Shown here: one piece after another, positions 1 through 8,809 of the stretch
How the letters are laid out: every line of letters starts with the position of its first letter
Numbering within the stretch: position 1 is the first letter of the stretch
Assembly: GCA_943704525.1 (NCBI GenBank)
Contig: CALSCQ010000112.1
Span: 1 to 15,451, forward strand
DNA from: Pigoraptor vietnamica
Lineage: Eukaryota > Opisthokonta > Filasterea
DNA: 15,451 nt
Direction: 5' to 3'
Position numbers and translations under genes: made by a program
Notes under the pieces: model-generated
Seen by the model: the letters and a program-made list of their open reading frames with translations, nothing else
The model's database searches: none
What the model was told of the DNA's origin: nothing

Positions 1-88
1 GGGGGGGGCATCAACAGTAAGTGTAAAAGGAGGCTTGAGTTCGCGAAAATTCGTACAGCGACACCACACGCGCACAGAGCGCACACAC

Positions 89-2621
89 CTCAAACGTCTT
101 GGCGGGGCACCCGCTGCGCTTGACGTGGAACGTCCACGGCAGCCACACCTGCGGCGCATTGGGAAGGTTCCACTGGAGCGAAATCTTCTTCGCCGTTGCG
201 TTGGTTACGAGCAGCGAAACCGGCGCGGGCGGCGGAATAACGACGTCGCACAGCCTTCCCATCCATCCCAGCGCGCACGCGCATGCCCCCGTCTTCGGGT
301 CGCACGTGGCGCCGTTCTTGCAACCGCAGGTCAAAAGGCAGCCGGCGCCGTAGTAAGAGCCGATGGCGTCGCAGGACGTGTTGCATTTTGAGCCAGCAAA
401 GCCGACGACGGAAGTGCAATCGCACGTCCCCGCCTTCTTGAGGCTGCACGCACCGCCGTTGCTGCATCCACACGCTGAATGGGATAGTTATGCCGGCTTG
501 TGAGTGCACGTCACAACGTTCGCTTGCCGTACAAAGATGCAGAGTAGATTTGAGAAATGCGCCGGCGTTCACCGCCCAAGCAAATATCCGAGCACACGAG
601 AGAGAGAGTGTGTGTGTCTGTGCGCCCAGCGTGAATTGAGTGTAAGTAGGGATGCTACCTGTGCAAGGCGATCCGTCGTAGCCCGGCTTGCACGTGTTGC
701 AAAGGGGCGCTGCGTATCCCTCGTCGCAAGCGCACACGGCCGACGTCATGTTGAAGATGCAGCGGCTGTGTGGGCCGCACGGGGGGCACGCTGCGCAAAC
801 GAGTCACGGTCGGACACAGAACGTTTAGAGATGCCAGACCCCCCCCCCCCCCCCCCCACACACACACAGACTCACGCATACACACACGCACACATACTCA
901 CGCATACATACACACACATGCGCCCCACGCAGACTCGGAAATAATCGGTTTGCCAGACCACTCACTGTAGTTGCACAATGGTCCCACGCTGCCCTGGGGG
1001 CACGGCTGCTGGCAGAGGCCCGTGCCATTGACTCCGTTCGAGCACGTGCCTAGTGTGCACAGGCATTCTGCAGTGTGTGTGTGGTGAGTGAGGCTGACGT
1101 ACAAAAAAAGAGAGTGAAAGACGATGAATAGATACGGACAGGAGAGCAAACTATAGAACGGGCGAAGTTGCCGGGGCAACGCTACAGGACGCGCAGCGCA
1201 GCAGCGCCGGCTAAACTCACTCGTGCATCGCGTGCCGTACGTGTCGGCGGCGCACGTGACGCACGTGCCGTTACCCGTGGGACCATCATGACAACCGGAC
1301 GGGCACGAGCACACTTTGTCGCAGTTGGCGCCGTAATGTCCCGACGGACACGTGAGGCATGTCCCTGAATGGAAGGGGACGAATCAAGGGCGGGTCGAAA
1401 CCAATCCGAGTCGCACGCGCGCGCGCGCGTGTGTGTGTGTGTGCGAGCGTCCGTCTGTGTGTGCATTGCTTGTGTGTGCGCGTGTGCGTGCGTGTCGCTG
1501 TGCTACACAAACAGCGTTGTCGCAGACGACCTAAGCATTCATTGGGAGAGAGGGAGAAGCCATGGTGAGTGAAAGACAACGAGGGGTGTATGGAGCAAAA
1601 GTACGGAAACAGGGAGTGTGCCTTACCGTCACCGGTTGGACCGTTAGAGCACGCGCCGCCGTTGCAGTCGCAGAGGTTCCCGCAGAATATGCCGTATCGG
1701 TTCGTGGGGCACGCAGTGCACCGTCCGTTTCCGTTGGGACCGTCGTTGCACGCACCCGGCGAGCACAAGCACTGCTGCCCGCACGAGACACCGAATATCC
1801 CCTTAGGACACGACAGGCAGGTGCCATCCCCTGTTGGCCCCTCGCTGCAAGTGCCGTTGTTACAAGCGCACGTGGACAGGCACTGCTGGCCGAAATTCTT
1901 GGGCGCGCACGCGGTGCAGAAGCCCGTCCCCGTCGGTCCGAGGTCGCACGACGTCGGCGTCTTGCACGTGAAGCACTGGTTCAGGCAGTTGATGCCGTAA
2001 TAGCCCGTCGGGCACGTGAGGCACTGGCCGGACCCGAGCGGGCCCTCGTCGCACGTGCCCCCGTTGCAGAAACAGAGGCTCCCGCAGAATGGTCCGTAAT
2101 GGCCCGCGGGGCATGTCTTACAGCTCCCGTCGCCGCTGAGCCCGTCGTTGCACGTGCCACCGTTACAGTTGCAGAGCGACCCGCAACTGCTGCCGTAGTA
2201 GTTCTTGGCGCACGTGTTGCACACCGCGCCCGCCCACCCGGGAAAGCACGTGCACGTGCCGTCCGCCTCGCAGGACCCGTGATTATTACACGACGCCGAG
2301 TTGACGCACGCGGCGCCCTGAGGTGCGGGGAATGTTGTGGCGCACGTGTAACGTGACGGCGCGCAACGACGGAATAATGCCAACAAACATTACAATGTGA
2401 AACAACATGAAATTTCTTTGCGCGCAAGGCAACTATTCGCAGGCAGTTCGTCGAGAGCGAGGCGTAAGGGACGGACACGACAACGAACGGACGAGTCCAG
2501 ACTTCACGCCACGGCAGAGCCCCATCTCCGTCAAAGTATGAGCACGTGCACCCACCGCTCCGTCAACACACAAAACGCATAGAATGAGCGCGACGAAAAC
2601 CGCCGCTCGACGCTGAGACAT
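89..2621 (-). CDS. Secreted/surface multi-EGF (laminin-type EGF-like) protein with FN3 domain, 6 exons, C-terminus incomplete
   Basis: Exons inferred on the minus strand: 2621-2556, 2317-1627, 1364-1221, 1067-966, 790-659 and 474-89. Exon 1 begins MSQRRAAVFVALILCVLCV, a clear signal peptide cleaved near residue 22. About ten cysteine-rich modules follow, most with the pattern CxCNxGxCxxGPxGxGxCxxCPxGxYGxxC, which is typical of MEGF/stabilin/laminin-type EGF repeats. After the last module a Pro-rich linker (PPPAPVSLLV) leads into the first strands of a fibronectin-III domain (residues KKISLQWNLP). Apart from the first (phase 0), every internal intron is phase 1. The final exon is ended at a donor GAG|GTGTGT near 88 because the FN3 domain is only half complete there. 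Reading straight on instead reaches a stop at 11-13. The likely role is extracellular binding or adhesion, but the ligand is unknown. The domain assignment is firm; the exact first intron and the 3' end are inferred. Confidence 0.82.
839..921. repeat. Poly-C tract followed by CA-rich microsatellite
   Basis: Nineteen consecutive C residues at 839-857 run into an imperfect (CA)n stretch to about 921. The whole tract lies inside the 965-791 intron of the EGF-like gene, so on the sense strand it reads GT-rich and then poly-G. Confidence 0.95.
1414..1495. repeat. Alternating CG then GT-rich microsatellite in intron
   Basis: An alternating GC run passes into (GT)n and then interrupted GT/GC dinucleotides. 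It lies in the 1626-1365 intron of the EGF-like gene and accounts for the several His/Val/Cys-rich spurious frames here. Confidence 0.9.
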
Positions 2622-2902
2622 CGCCGGTACCGGTGTCAGTGTCCGCGGACGCTCGCACACTGAGATCGGACGGTGCGGCCGTCGCCCACACGGCTGACTT
2701 CCGGTCGGCCAACACTGTCCCTGCGTGTACCAACTCGCACAACAACTTTCAGTCCTTACAAAGCGAGGATTATGGCCTGCGTTCGAGTGCGATGGACTCC
2801 ACAATAGCTTCTCCTAACGGCGAGTACAGCGGGCATTGTGTGTGTACTGTCCAGATTGTCCAGTGGGGGCATGCCAAAATTATCGATCAAGCTCCCAGAC
2901 AT

Positions 2903-2968
<66 letters not shown>

Positions 2969-3325
2969 GCGCGCGCGAACTGCTCCCATTCATTTAACGC
3001 GCAAGAACTGCCCCATTCGATGCTTTTGTTGAAGACGTCACTGTGCTGCGCCGACACTCTTGCGGCACGAGTTTGCGAAGGCTAAAAGGCGTGGGACTGA
3101 CGGTAACACTCGATCCCTCGTGTGTTACATGCACGTTTTTGCGCGTTCTTTTCAGCTAGCACACGTGCAAACGCAGCGGTGTGCTTGAATCCCTTCCTTT
3201 TCTAACAGTTGTTCTCGTGTGCTCCTTGTTTTTCGCTTGTTTGCGGTGCTGATGCGCAACTTCTCACATTGCCGAATCACTTTTACATTCGCTTTCGAAC
3301 TCCCAGAACGACGCGCCTGCACACA
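2622..3325. other. Divergent intergenic region between EGF-like gene and membrane protein gene
   Basis: This stretch separates two divergently oriented start codons and should hold both promoters. Apart from the long CA/GC tract at 2906-2977 I see no gene, no RNA and no convincing TATA box. Open frames across it are short and low in complexity. Confidence 0.6.
2906..2977. repeat. (CA)n-(GC)n alternating purine-pyrimidine tract
   Basis: About 30 uninterrupted CA units (2906-2966) pass directly into an alternating GC run that ends near 2977. It is the longest pure dinucleotide repeat in the window and lies upstream of two divergent genes, not in an intron. Confidence 0.97.
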
Positions 3326-3901
3326 ATGTCCCTTCCTCTTTTTGCGCCGACAGCGCCGGGGTGCTGCGCATGCAGCAACTGCGTGGCGGGTAACGGTAAC
3401 AGCAAAATCGAACTGCAGAAGGTCCGGGTCGATGCACTGTGCGAGTGTAACAGCGACGAGCCCGTTCCCCTCCACCCGATGACGCTCGAGCGCCACGTCG
3501 AAATTGGCGCGAAGGGCGCCTTGGCCACCTTTTTCCTGGACGCCTTGACGACGATGACTCCGCTGGCGGGGGTTGTCGTGCTCGTCACGGTGTTGTTGGC
3601 GGGTTCGCAGCTCGTCGCGCGCTTTTGGACAGGCGAGCTGCTGCGCATCCTTCTCTCCGTCTTTCAGCAGACGGTGACGATTGGCGCCATTGTCACTGTC
3701 CTTTTTGTCATCGTGCTCGCCCTGCTTGTGCTCCTCGTCGGCGCAGTCGAGATGTGCTGGATGCTGTGTGCGGCGTGCGCGTGCCGCACGGGCATTGTCC
3801 TGGCGGAGCTCAACGCGCAGTACGCCTTTCACGTCGCGCTTGCCCTTGTTGCGGCACTGCTGTGGGTTGGCCTCTTGTGTGTTCTGAGCAGCCGTGTCTA
3901 G
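3326..3901 (+). CDS. Hypothetical multi-pass membrane protein, 191 aa
   Basis: This is a single-exon frame from the ATG at 3326 to TAG at 3899-3901. The same frame stays open upstream to about 3209, but the 3326 ATG begins the stretch with coding-like codon use. The N-terminal 50 residues are hydrophilic with a cysteine cluster (CCACSNC at about 13-19, CEC at 39-41) that could be a lipidation or metal site. Hydrophobic segments are visible at about 78-98, 106-145 (long enough for one bent or two helices) and 168-187. A short Cys-rich loop, CAACAC, lies at about 148-153. The C-terminus is only a few residues beyond the last helix. I recognise no family, so function is unknown beyond integral membrane. 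Its 3' end converges with NAA20, leaving about 160 bp between stops. Confidence 0.7.
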   Translation: MSLPLFAPTAPGCCACSNCVAGNGNSKIELQKVRVDALCECNSDEPVPLHPMTLERHVEIGAKGALATFFLDALTTMTPLAGVVVLVTVLLAGSQLVARFWTGELLRILLSVFQQTVTIGAIVTVLFVIVLALLVLLVGAVEMCWMLCAACACRTGIVLAELNAQYAFHVALALVAALLWVGLLCVLSSRV

Positions 3902-4065
3902 TGGAACTGTGTGGCGCATACGTTGTTCGCAGCACGCGAGTAAATGTGGCGGTTGCGTCACTCTGACGACCGCACGTCTGAAAGTGTACTCGAGGCACAC
4001 TAAAGTTTCTTGCTGCTTCACGCAACAGATAGTAACTCATCGTTACAGCACCATGCTTTATGGGC

Positions 4066-5432
4066 TCATAGGTCCGAGGGGTAGACGGGATCTTTGAGCG
4101 GAATGATCGATTTCTTCTCCTTGTCTCTCGGAAGCGCTTTTCGCATGTCTGTTGGAAGATATAAAAGTGAGTGAAATGACGGAACTGAAAAGCAGGGAGA
4201 AAAGTACAACGGTGCAGCGACCCGATGTACTTGGAAGGACGAATGCGTTTGCAGTGATTTGGCGGTGGATACACATACAGACGCACATGCACACGCACAC
4301 GCACGCACACGCACACACAGACACACACAGACACACACACACAAACATACACACACACACACACACACGCACACACAGCGCAACAGACACCCACCATAGC
4401 TGTCCTCGGGCGGGTCTGCATAGTAGCCTATCACGCGGCGATACACAACGTAGCCCATCTTCGTGTACATGTTGATGGCAATGTCGTTTGTCTTTCGGAC
4501 GAAGAGATCGACGAAATAGCCGTCGTAACTGCGGTCGATAAGTCGAGGCGCACGTTGAGGTGAATAAAGCGGGAATTCTTCTCGTGAGACGCCCTGCTTG
4601 CGGGGGTGCGGGGACGTGTGCATGATCACGAGTACGGGGGAGCGAGTGTGTGTGTGTGCGCACGTGTTGTGCGCGAGGGTAACAAATTGCTCACGTTTTC
4701 TCCGAGATGTACTCGAGCATTGCCATGAGGCGATCAGCAACGCCGACCCTTCGGAACAGAGGGTCCACGGTCACGGCAGTCACGTGGCCATGCTCTTCCT
4801 CGCCCTTGCCCTCGAACTTTCCCATAACTGAGGTACACGCGCATGTGTCAGCCGCAATTCAACGCACGACATTTGCACCACAGTGTGCGTGCAAGTGCGC
4901 GATTGTACGAGCACATGGGACGTGCGTGCGCGAGCTGCGACCCACTATATCCCATGATCTTTCCGCTGGGGGATTCCGCAGCGTAGAAATACTCTGGGAA
5001 GCGCACGAGGTACTGCAGATAGAAATTGACATTGTACTGCGGTGACGCAAGCGGCATATTAAGTCAGCAAAAGCACCCATCAGCAGCGCCGTGCATGCAG
5101 TGGTGGCCATTCAGCAGCGCCGTGCATGCGCTGCATTGACAGCAACATGCATGCGCTGCAAGCGGCATAAATTCAGCAACGCCATGAAAACATTTGTGTG
5201 TGCCAGTGCCATGATAGCGAACAAACGCACCGTCTCTGTGTAGTAGTCGAGATTCCTGCAGGCCATACGTTTGTGATTAGGCTTGCACGCTTCATTAGAC
5301 GTGCGCATGTCGTGTGCGTCGGCGAGTGGGCATGTGCATGTGTGTAGCAAGAATGTGACACAGTTGTCGCGGCACTCACACATTGTTAAACTTGAAGAGG
5401 TCTGCGCAAACAAAGCGCCGGAGGGACGTCAT
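4066..5432 (-). CDS. NAA20: N-alpha-acetyltransferase 20, NatB catalytic subunit (GNAT fold), 172 aa, 6 exons
   Basis: Exons: 5432-5380, 5255-5231 (25 nt), 5036-4946, 4827-4695, 4528-4395 and 4148-4066. All phases agree. The joined protein follows human NAA20 from end to end: MTSLRRFVCADLFKFNNV at the start, NVNFYLQYLVRFPEYF at about 28-43, HGHVTAVTVDP at 69-79, the acetyl-CoA motif RRVGVA at 82-87, FVDLFVRKTN at 106-115, and the family tail MRKALPRDKEKKSIIPL at 147-163. E25, Y27 and the paired tyrosines at 136-137 match positions that line the NatB peptide pocket. NatB, with its auxiliary subunit NAA25, acetylates nascent chains starting Met-Asp/Glu/Asn/Gln at the ribosome. The length is close to the usual 178 residues. 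Intron 2 carries a minisatellite and intron 5 a CA/GT microsatellite. Nothing looks broken. Confidence 0.97.
4271..4378. repeat. CA-rich microsatellite inside last NAA20 intron
   Basis: Interrupted (CA)n/(CACG)n on the plus strand. On the sense strand it reads GT-rich and begins soon after the donor of the 4394-4149 intron. Confidence 0.93.
5047..5187. repeat. Imperfect minisatellite in NAA20 intron 2
   Basis: An 18-nt unit, CAGCAGCGCCGTGCATGC, occurs exactly at 5081-5098 and 5112-5129. GCATGCGCTGCA occurs at 5124-5135 and 5149-5160, and GCAAGCGGCATA at 5047-5058 and 5158-5169. Diverged CAGCAAC units lie between and after these. The array fills most of the intron between exons 2 and 3. Confidence 0.85.
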
Positions 5433-5556
5433 TCTGTGATACGTTGCGCGAGACGCACAAACCAACGTGAAAAAAAAAACGAAAAAGACGAAAGTGCCAC
5501 TTGAAGAGTTGACTACTGAGTTGTAACACACGAGCCGTTAACAAATTCATTGAGCC

Positions 5557-5563
5557 AAAAAAA
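5557..5563 (-). terminator. RNA polymerase III T-run terminator of tRNA-Ala
   Basis: Seven T residues on the minus strand follow the tRNA discriminator base directly, which is the expected Pol III termination signal. Confidence 0.9.
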
Positions 5564-5636
5564 TGGAGGTTTGGGGAATCGAACCCCAGGCCTCACGCAT
5601 GCGAAGCGCGCGCTCTACCAACTGAGCTAAACCCCC
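5564..5636 (-). tRNA. tRNA-Ala (anticodon CGC)
   Basis: A 73-nt cloverleaf with no intron. The acceptor stem GGGGGTT pairs with AACCTCC, including a G3:U70 wobble, the alanine identity element. U8-A9, a D arm GCTC/GAGC, an anticodon stem CGCGC/GCGTG with loop TTCGCAT (anticodon CGC), and a T arm TGGGG-TTCGATT-CCCCA all fold in order, with discriminator A. Internal promoters are intact: A box TAGCTCAGTTGG and B box GGTTCGATTCC. It reads GCG codons, which suit this GC-rich coding. Confidence 0.98.
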
Positions 5637-6205
5637 ACTTTCGGCTTCCTTTTAAGGAAATCGACACCTTTGAATTGAAGCACTATGAATTCATGTACCA
5701 GGGATACTGAGCGTCGCTTTGAACGGTGGCCAAAAATAGAATCAACAGGCGTTGCAGCCAAACACTGGCAGTCGTCGTCGAGGAGAAAGAAATCATACGC
5801 GAAAGCACAGCTACTTGTCTCTCTTTCTGTACTTTTGTGCCCCGTTCGGCGTGCCTCAAAGTCCGCGTGGCTCGGAAGTCCTCGGTTGTAGTGCTCAGTG
5901 GCCTTGATCTCCTTCGGCACGCGCGTAGGAAGTACACTACAAAGTGGCGGCTGAAGCTTCGGTCGCATAGCATTGGGCGTGACGACGTCGTCTGCGTGTG
6001 CTGTCCCTGGTAGTCCCTCGTCTTCACTACCCCATTGCGGGGCGTGTGTGAGCGCCGCGGCGCGCGACTGCGAACATGGGGTCGGCGCCGGACGTCGTTG
6101 AAGGTGTGAGGACTGATGTGATTGACTGTTTACGCGGGACAAAGGGAACAGATTCAAACTTGCAATTGAAATCGCATGCTAAAGGGGGCGCCGCAGTAGA
6201 GCGCA
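5637..6205. other. Intergenic region between tRNA-Ala and kinase gene
   Basis: I see no recognisable gene. A minus-strand frame of about 176 codons crosses this stretch but starts at TTG, runs through the tRNA and has no family resemblance. The region should contain the kinase promoter, but no clear core element stands out. Confidence 0.55.
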
Positions 6206-8700
6206 ATGTTGTCTGTGGCTAACCGCACTCCGTCGTACTTGCGCGCCTGCGGCCATGCAGTGCTCACTCGGCTCGTCGAGGAGAAGCTCTCGATGCCGAG
6301 CGACTCGCCGCTGCAGCAGATGATGGCGAAGGAAAAGACGGCCGACGAGCTCGCTGAAGGTGCGGCGCGACTGATGGCTCTCTCTCTCTCTCTCTCTCTC
6401 TCGCGAGGGGGGAAGTGGCGTCGATGGACACACGTCTATGATATTAAGCTGATCCGACACCTCTCTCGCGGTGGCTTGATCCATTGCTATCCTTTGTGCT
6501 TTGTGGGTATTTGCGTGTCTGACTCGGCTGTTGCGTTCCACTTGACGCACAGAGGAACACGAGATGCTGTCGTGTATGTATGGGTTCTCTGACGAAGTGC
6601 GGCAAAAGTTTCGGTTTGAGAAGAAGCTCGGAAGGCAAGTGTCGCCTCTGTCCGTTGTCATTCAATTTGGCCGTTCAACCTTTTCCAAGCACACGTTTCG
6701 CACAATTCGCAACACAATCGACGCTTACACGACCGCACCGTGTCAAACGCAGCGGAAACTTTGCGACCGTGTTTCTTGTGACGGAGCGCGCGACGGGGGA
6801 TAAGCATGCGATGAAGGCGGTCGTCAAGAGCCGACTCATCGACAAGCAGAAGCTGGAGAACGAAATCGAGGCGCTGCGACGAGCAAACCACGAAAACGTC
6901 GTCGCATTTCGGGGCACATTTGACGACGAAACGTACAAATACGTGCTAGTCGAATAGTGGGTGTTCGCGGCCCTGTTTGGAGATGTTCGAGTGTGTGCTG
7001 TGCGTGCTTGTGTCTGTGTGTTCTTGTGAGTGAGTGAGTGAGTGTGTGTGTGTGTATGCGTGTGCGTGTGCGTGTGGTGAGTGTGGATAAGGTTGTGGAG
7101 TCCCTTGCTTCGTGCACGCGCACACAATACTGTGCACGAGCAAGACAGAGCCGACACTCCCACATGCCATCATCTCGCAGCTGTCCTGGCGGCGAGCTAT
7201 TGGACGCCATAGTGGAGTACGGCCCTTTTCCCGAAATTGTCGCCGCGCGCATCATGAAGGAAATTCTCAAGGGCGTGGCCTACCTGCACAGGTATTTTGG
7301 ACCACAAGGCCTGCGCCTCTCGTTGCTGTTAGCGGCTCTGCTGTGACCTGCAGCCTGGTGCCACCATTTATTCCCTGTCGTGATTTTCTGCTTTCTCCTT
7401 TGAGCCACTGTGGGTTGAGTGCGTATCGCGCCGCGATTTCTCAACGCCTGTGTCCCTTTGCAGCATCGGCGTCGTGCACAGGGACCTCAAGGTACGCCAA
7501 AAACTAAGCTGGTCTTTTGAACTTTTGAACTTCCGTCTTCATGATTTACTGTGTCGTTGAATTCGCACACGAGCTAATCCTGCTGCTGCTGCGCCGCACA
7601 CCTTCGACCACAGCCCGAGAACGTCCTGCTGATGGACAGCTGCAACCCAGCGGCGGGCGTGAAGATCACGGACTTTGGGGTCGTGTCGCTTTTCGAGGAA
7701 AAGCCGAAGAAGCGCAAGCTGATGCAGTCGTCCTGTGGGACCGTCCAGTACATGGGTGCGTCATCCCGTTGCCGCCCAACCTTACTGACACCCAAGCGCA
7801 TTTTTTTCGTGTGACACGCTGACGAGAATATTGCGTTTCGCACTTGGGATGTCTGACAAGGGGTCACACACTGACCATTTTGTCTGCTAGTGTTGGCGCT
7901 CAATCTAACGCACGCACGCACGCACGCACGCACGCGCAGCCCCCGAGATTCTCGAGGGCAAGATGTATGACCACTCTGTCGATTTGTGGTCTTGCGGCGT
8001 CATTCTCTACAACCTGTGAGTACGCGAGACAATCGACAAGCCATGCGAACCAAGCCCTGCTTCGCTCTGCTTCCATTGACTTTGCCCTCCTTCACATCGT
8101 TTCCGTCCACAAGCTTCACCCGCTCTCACACACTCGCACCTTCTTCTGTCCGCATCCCCAGGCTGTCGGGCGATTACCCGTTTGACGACGAGAGCACGCT
8201 GGAGCTCATGCGCAAAATCATCGCCGCCGAGTTCGGCTTTGACCACCCCGGATGGAAGTCGGTGTCGGCACAAGGTGAGAGAATTGAAAATTTTTGGGCG
8301 TGCGCTTGTTCGGCTGTGCGGAACCTCCAAAGTGCACGGTCTGTCGTTACCCCCTATTGCCACCCTCTACCATCCCTACCCCCACGTCCGCCGTATGATG
8401 CTGACTCGCGCGACTGTCTTCGCCGAGCAGCCAAAAACCTAATTTCCCGCCTGCTCAAAAAAGAGCCGCTGGAGCGCCTCAGTGCGAACGAGGCACTCGC
8501 GCACCCGTTCATTAAGGTACGCCCGCGCGCGTGGTTTAGCCGCCTCACCCACACGCACGCGCACACCAGCGCGAAAGTTATCCGCCTTGCCTCACGCACG
8601 CGTACACCGTAGCGAGAGCTCGTGGCTGACAGATTTGTTTCATGTGCAGCAACTGGACGTGCCGGCGACGGACAAGCGGCGGACGTCACACGCACAATGA
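6206..8700 (+). CDS. CaMK1-like serine/threonine protein kinase, 348 aa, 10 exons
   Basis: Exons: 6206-6359, 6553-6634, 6753-6956, 7181-7291, 7464-7491 (28 nt), 7614-7755, 7940-8015, 8162-8274, 8431-8516 and 8650-8700. All phases agree. An N-terminal extension of about 75 residues has no known domain. The kinase domain then shows the glycine loop LGSGNFATV (77-85), K100 in HAMK, E116 in the C-helix, HRDLKPEN (189-196), DFG (213-215), activation-loop CGTVQYMAPE (234-243) and the CAMK-type C-lobe ending ALAHPFI. It should phosphorylate Ser/Thr in the cytosol or nucleus; substrates are unknown. The closest family by eye is CaMK1/CDPK-like, but only 17 residues follow the domain and I see no calmodulin-binding helix or EF hands. 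Odd points are Val after DFG, a basic activation-loop stretch (KPKKRK at 223-228), Ser where CaMK1 has its activating Thr, and a GC-AG second intron. Confidence 0.94.
6378..6402. repeat. (CT)n microsatellite in kinase intron 1
   Basis: A pure 25-nt CT run about 20 nt downstream of the donor of the 6360-6552 intron. It is pyrimidine-rich on the sense strand. Confidence 0.97.
6635..6752 (+). other. GC-AG intron in the kinase gene
   Basis: The donor reads GGAAG|GCAAGT and the acceptor AAACGCAG|CGG. Only this junction joins KKLGS to GNFATV in frame to form the glycine-rich loop. The nearest GT (6639) gives a shifted frame. AG|GCAAGT is the classical strong consensus of GC-AG introns. Confidence 0.88.
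7025..7080. repeat. GTGA/GT microsatellite in kinase intron 3
   Basis: GTGA units pass into (GT)n with interruptions, inside the 6957-7180 intron, GT-rich on the sense strand. Confidence 0.92.
7908..7934. repeat. (ACGC)n tetranucleotide repeat abutting a 3' splice site
   Basis: About six to seven ACGC units end just before the CAG acceptor at 7937-7939, occupying the place where a polypyrimidine tract would normally be. Confidence 0.92.
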
Positions 8701-8753
8701 CCCGCACTCTCGAATCGGTGGGGCGCGTGATACCATTCTCGCGTAATAATGTA

Positions 8754-8759
8754 AATAAA
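8754..8759 (+). promoter_or_regulatory. Candidate AATAAA polyadenylation signal of the kinase gene
   Basis: A canonical AATAAA hexamer lies 54 nt after the kinase stop codon, in the 109-bp gap before the stop of the convergent POLI gene. Confidence 0.6.
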
Positions 8760-8809
8760 CGGGAAGGGACTAGGAATCGACGGGCTTCAGAAAAAAGCGA
8801 TCCGTTCCC

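Noticed and set aside
1562-2356. Plus-strand Ala/Arg/Val-rich frame of 264 codons opposite the EGF exon
   Set aside because: Low-complexity antisense of a repeated cysteine module; the minus frame has clear EGF signatures and splice sites.
3152-4021. Minus-strand frame of 289 codons opposite the membrane-protein gene
   Set aside because: Composition is that of a shadow frame (Gln/Arg/His-rich) and it overlaps the better-supported plus-strand gene.
4058-4740. Cys/Val-rich frames with (VC)n runs
   Set aside because: They are translations of the GT microsatellite inside the last NAA20 intron.
5627-6157. Minus-strand frame of 176 codons next to the tRNA
   Set aside because: It starts at TTG, reads into the tRNA gene and resembles nothing known.
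7910-7937. ACGC array as a CRISPR-like or regulatory array
   Set aside because: It is a plain tetranucleotide microsatellite at an intron end.
8482-8700. Separate small plus-strand gene at the end of the kinase
   Set aside because: It is the last kinase exon read together with its preceding intron.
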